A DNA stretch of 6,370 bases from the NCBI GenBank assembly GCA_045632625.1, contig JAZQWZ010000085.1:1-6370 (forward strand), given 5' to 3'. Every line of letters begins with the position of its first letter. Within the stretch, counting starts at the first letter, position 1. A model generated the notes under the pieces. It was not told where the DNA came from. It did not search any database and was given only the letters and a program-made list of their open reading frames with translations. The stretch is from Scatosoma sp045632625 (GTDB lineage Bacteria; Bacillota; Clostridia; Christensenellales; Borkfalkiaceae). Below, piece by piece: positions 5,818-6,370 of this stretch. The translations under genes and the position numbers were made by a program.

Positions 5818-6370
5818 TTATTTCTCGCTTTTTTCTTCTTGGGTGGCGTCGCTAGCCGCCGTTTCCGCTTCTTCGGGCGGTATTGCTTGTTGCGCATATT
5901 GCAAATACAATTCTTCCAAGGAAATGCCTTCCTTCAAAATATCCGCAACGCGATCTACCCTGCGAATTTTACCGCCGCTGATAATCGCAATTCTATCGCA
6001 AATTTTTTCAACGACTTCGATAACGTGGCTGGAGAAGAATACAAAGTTGCCTTCGTCCGCGTGCTTACGCATACATTCTTTAATTTGCCAAGAGCTGGTG
6101 GGATCCAAACCCGTCAAGGGCTCGTCCAAAACCCAAACCTTGGGATTATGAATGAGCGCGCCGATTACCATCGTTTTTTGTTTCATACCATGGGAATAGC
6201 ACTTAATTTCGCTATCTAGCGCCTTTTCCAAATGGAACATTTTTGCGTATTTTTCAATACGTTCGTTTTTGTCTTTTTCGTCTACCATATACAAATCGGC
6301 AACGTAACTGATATATTCTCTGCCCGTCAAGTTTTCGTATACGGCGTGGTTATCGGAAACGTAACCCATT
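5818..6370 (-). CDS. ABC transporter ATP-binding protein, EcsA/YthP-like, 5' end cut by the window edge
   Basis: The last 183 residues of an ABC ATPase are visible. The window starts inside the Q-loop region (MGYVSDN..YENLTGREY), so Walker A and roughly the first 80-90 residues lie outside. Numbered from the visible Met: the signature motif is YSHGMKQ (58-64), Walker B is VWVLDEP (78-84) with catalytic Glu83, the D-loop is GLDP (87-90), and the switch His is in SSHV (His115). All active-site elements in view are intact. The position where most ABC proteins have the Q-loop Gln is an Asp here; acidic residues there are also known in EcsA-type ATPases. The SHGMKQK signature resembles that group too. 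A roughly 27-residue acidic, Ala/Glu-rich tail extends beyond the fold. It would energise the adjacent permease. Confidence 0.9.
   Translation of the reverse strand, partial: MGYVSDNHAVYENLTGREYISYVADLYMVDEKDKNERIEKYAKMFHLEKALDSEIKCYSHGMKQKTMVIGALIHNPKVWVLDEPLTGLDPTSSWQIKECMRKHADEGNFVFFSSHVIEVVEKICDRIAIISGGKIRRVDRVADILKEGISLEELYLQYAQQAIPPEEAETAASDATQEEKSEK

Noticed and set aside
5749..6219. A 156-residue plus-strand open frame opposite the ATPase and permease start
   Set aside because: It is entirely antisense to conserved ABC motifs, and its Phe/Arg-rich sequence has no recognisable domain.

Overview
This window looks like ordinary chromosome from a low-to-medium G+C Gram-positive bacterium of the Bacillota, most likely an uncultured, host-associated Clostridia-like lineage. 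The evidence is good AAGGAG/GGAG ribosome binding sites, a lipobox lipoprotein, InlB-type (Listeria-Bacteroides) repeats, an EcsA/YthP-style ABC-2 transporter, and an SDR C-terminus ending in the 'KLLPH...MRIWLKQQK' style that I associate with Firmicutes. The taxonomic call is inference; no RNA gene or marker protein is present to fix it. I see no mobile element, CRISPR array, tRNA or rRNA.

Layout. Positions 1-186 (+) are the 3' end of a short-chain dehydrogenase/reductase gene entering from the left. It is followed by a strong intrinsic terminator (about 200-227). Positions 187-379 form a convergent intergenic gap that also holds a second, probably bidirectional terminator (313-338). Everything to the right is on the minus strand and reads as one operon, in transcription order: an ABC transporter ATPase cut by the right edge (6370-5818); a 546-residue polytopic ABC-2 permease (5814-4174) starting 3 nt after it; a 140-residue membrane-anchored protein with one BIG2-like immunoglobulin fold (4161-3739), 12 nt later; and, after a 71-nt gap, a 1095-residue lipoprotein (3667-380). 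The 71-nt gap has a small hairpin, and a candidate internal promoter overlaps the end of the gene before it.

Working together. The ATPase and permease should form an integral-membrane ABC exporter or membrane-remodelling complex. The two downstream products are both predicted to sit on the outer face of the cytoplasmic membrane and both carry immunoglobulin-like beta folds. The large lipoprotein has six InlB repeats that alternate between two subtypes (A-B-A-B-A-B), then Ig-like regions, then a probable right-handed beta-helix. The co-directional, tight packing suggests a surface-protein module tied to a transporter, but substrate and function cannot be read from the sequence. The most distinctive observations are the higher-order repeat organisation of the lipoprotein and its linkage to the transporter and the BIG2 protein. 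None of this proves a new system.
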